Under the pieces are notes generated by a model. It was given only the letters and a program-made list of their open reading frames with translations. It was not told the origin of the DNA and made no database searches. 64,000 nt of DNA from DASPWW01 sp963841715 (GTDB lineage: Bacteria > Actinomycetota > Thermoleophilia > Solirubrobacterales > 70-9), in the NCBI GenBank assembly GCA_963841715.1, contig CAWJDP010000003.1, positions 372,001-436,000 on the forward strand, written 5' to 3'. This document shows, in pieces, positions 62,879-64,000 of the stretch (its first letter is position 1; each line of letters begins with the position of its first letter). A program made the translations under genes and the position numbers.

Positions 62879-64000
62879 CTAGCGCCTCTTGCGCTTCTTC
62901 ACCTTCAGTCTCGCCTCGGCGGTGTCGACAAGTTCGCCTCCCGCCACGTCGTCAGCCTCGAACGCGAACGAGCGCCGACCCGTCGTCGCGTTCCGCCTCG
63001 CCTTCACGATCGCCTTCAGCTCGACGGCGCCGTCCAGCGGAAGGCTGTCCGTGACGAAGCCGTGGCGGGTCACCTTCTTCGTCACGTTCTTCTTCTTGCG
63101 GAAGTAGTTCACGCTGACCTTGCGTGACTTGCGATCCCCCGTGAGCACGATCGCCCCCGGCAACGGCCCGTCGTTCTGCACCGTGAGCGTGAACTTTCGC
63201 TTCGCGCCCTGGCGCACGTTCCTGAGGCCCGCGGACTCGTCCGCCGAGAGATCGGAGTACGAGTCCGCGCCCACCCGACCGTGCCTGCCCTTCACACTCA
63301 GATCGGGCTGACGCTTGGCGAGGTTGATCGCCCCGGCGCCGAACTGGTCGTCGGCTCCCGGGGCTCCGAGGTCCACGGCGGCGTTCGCGAGGCTCGCGAG
63401 GATGCGCTCCGGCCCCGCGGACACACCCTGCGCGGTCAGCGCCGCCGCGCCGGCGAGATGGGGCGACGAGGCAGACGTTCCCCCGAACCCGCCCACGCAG
63501 TTGGCCGCGAGGCCGAACGTCGCGTTCGAGACCCGGTCGGGGCCGGAGATGTTCGGCTTCATGCGCCCGTCAATCGTCGGGCCCTGCGAGCTGAACGACT
63601 CAAGCCCCTGGTTTGCGACGCAGTACGCACCGGTGGCGGCGGCCTCGGGCGCCGAGCCGGGCTCGGTGACGCTCCCCTCCGCGACCGGGTACTGGATCGA
63701 GGAGGCATCGGGCGCGTAGAGATCGAGCCGCGGCGTTGAGCTCGTTCCCGGGTTGCGATACACCGCTAGCCCGAAGCTCGCCGTCGCGCCGGGGTTTGTG
63801 TAGCAGAACCCCTCGGTCGGCGGCTGGCTGCCGGTCTGCGGCGCGTCGGAGCTCGCAACCAGACCCCCGCCCCCGGACGGATACAGGTAGAGGCCGAAGT
63901 TCTGATTCGTGGTCGGCCAGTCGTCCCACTTGAGAAAGAAGCACTGGCGTTGGCCGGCCCCGATCGTGACGTCGTTCGTCTCGTCCCCCGCTTGCGTCCA
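62879..64000 (-). CDS. Secreted subtilisin-like (S8) protease, 5' end outside the window
   Basis: The frame is open to the window edge, so the N-terminus with the catalytic Asp and His lies outside. Visible are the pre-Ser region (GLESFSSQGPTIDGRMKPNI, then SGPDRVSNATFGLA), the nucleophile in GTSASSPHLAGAAAL, and the same C-terminal beta domain as the protease at 55302 (KKKNVTKKVTRHGF and RRSFAFEADD), ending in KVKKRKRR. TNQNFGLYLYPSGGGG corresponds to the insertion domain. These two proteases are recent relatives. Confidence 0.88.
   Translation of the reverse strand, partial: WTQAGDETNDVTIGAGQRQCFFLKWDDWPTTNQNFGLYLYPSGGGGLVASSDAPQTGSQPPTEGFCYTNPGATASFGLAVYRNPGTSSTPRLDLYAPDASSIQYPVAEGSVTEPGSAPEAAATGAYCVANQGLESFSSQGPTIDGRMKPNISGPDRVSNATFGLAANCVGGFGGTSASSPHLAGAAALTAQGVSAGPERILASLANAAVDLGAPGADDQFGAGAINLAKRQPDLSVKGRHGRVGADSYSDLSADESAGLRNVRQGAKRKFTLTVQNDGPLPGAIVLTGDRKSRKVSVNYFRKKKNVTKKVTRHGFVTDSLPLDGAVELKAIVKARRNATTGRRSFAFEADDVAGGELVDTAEARLKVKKRKRR

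Overview
This is a high-GC (visibly about 70%), GC-rich-codon chromosomal window with dense coding on both strands, many GTG/TTG starts and ATGA or GTGA stop/start overlaps. The gene set (Hanks-type kinases with FHA partners, PASTA and Rho_N proteins, wax-ester synthase, SCP-x type thiolase, secreted propeller and collagen-like proteins, subtilases with basic C-terminal domains) fits a Gram-positive actinobacterial lineage. My best guess is Thermoleophilia/Solirubrobacterales; this is inference from gene content, not a database match. No prophage, insertion sequence, CRISPR array, rRNA or replication origin was seen.

0-21.5 kb: a surface-polysaccharide locus. It holds two tandem phytanoyl-CoA-dioxygenase-like genes, a hexapeptide acyltransferase, an OafA-like membrane acyltransferase, two methyltransferases, six GT-A/GT-B glycosyltransferases, a Wzm/Wzt-type ABC exporter (Wzt with a C-terminal sugar-binding domain) and three consecutive polytopic GT-C-like proteins. 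A 106-residue coiled-coil protein carries only the tail motif normally found at the end of a glycosyltransferase.

21.5-31.8 kb: housekeeping and envelope genes. These are a SnoaL-like protein, an NlpC/P60-like lipoprotein, a PASTA protein, divergent moeA and moaA, an lgt operon whose second gene looks like a GxGD (presenilin/SPP-like) intramembrane protease, an alpha/beta hydrolase, a Sco1 protein, tRNA-Arg(ACG) and two secreted proteins of unknown function.

31.8-40.3 kb: a Ser/Thr-phosphorylation island. A kinase with an unusual multi-pass C-terminus overlaps a triple-FHA ABC exporter (Rv1746/Rv1747-like layout). The exporter gene is broken by about ten single-base indels. A divergent FHA-trypsin-PDZ protease and a second kinase follow.

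40.3-57.3 kb: lipid and redox enzymes (thiolase, WS/DGAT, D-amino-acid-type PLP enzyme, aldonolactone oxidase), two tRNA-Ser genes, a fragment of an L,D-transpeptidase lying against one of them, a membrane GAF-GGDEF cyclase, a divergent pair of secreted polysaccharide-active enzymes (heparinase-like and GH26-like), a seven-repeat propeller, a SpoIIAA-like protein, an enoyl-CoA hydratase and a subtilase.

57.4-61.2 kb: a zinc-uptake operon. Its first gene fuses a permease to its own lipoprotein solute-binding protein. The ATPase, a second permease and a Zur-type regulator follow, and a Fur/Zur-like box sits at the front. 61.2-64 kb: a 50-residue membrane protein, a collagen-like secreted protein, an ECF sigma factor and a second subtilase cut by the window edge.

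Several otherwise intact genes (8.8-10.3, 13.46, 25.34 and 31.8-33.7 kb) are interrupted by single-base indels in G/C runs. They look more like assembly error than decay, so those products should be read as probably intact until raw reads say otherwise.
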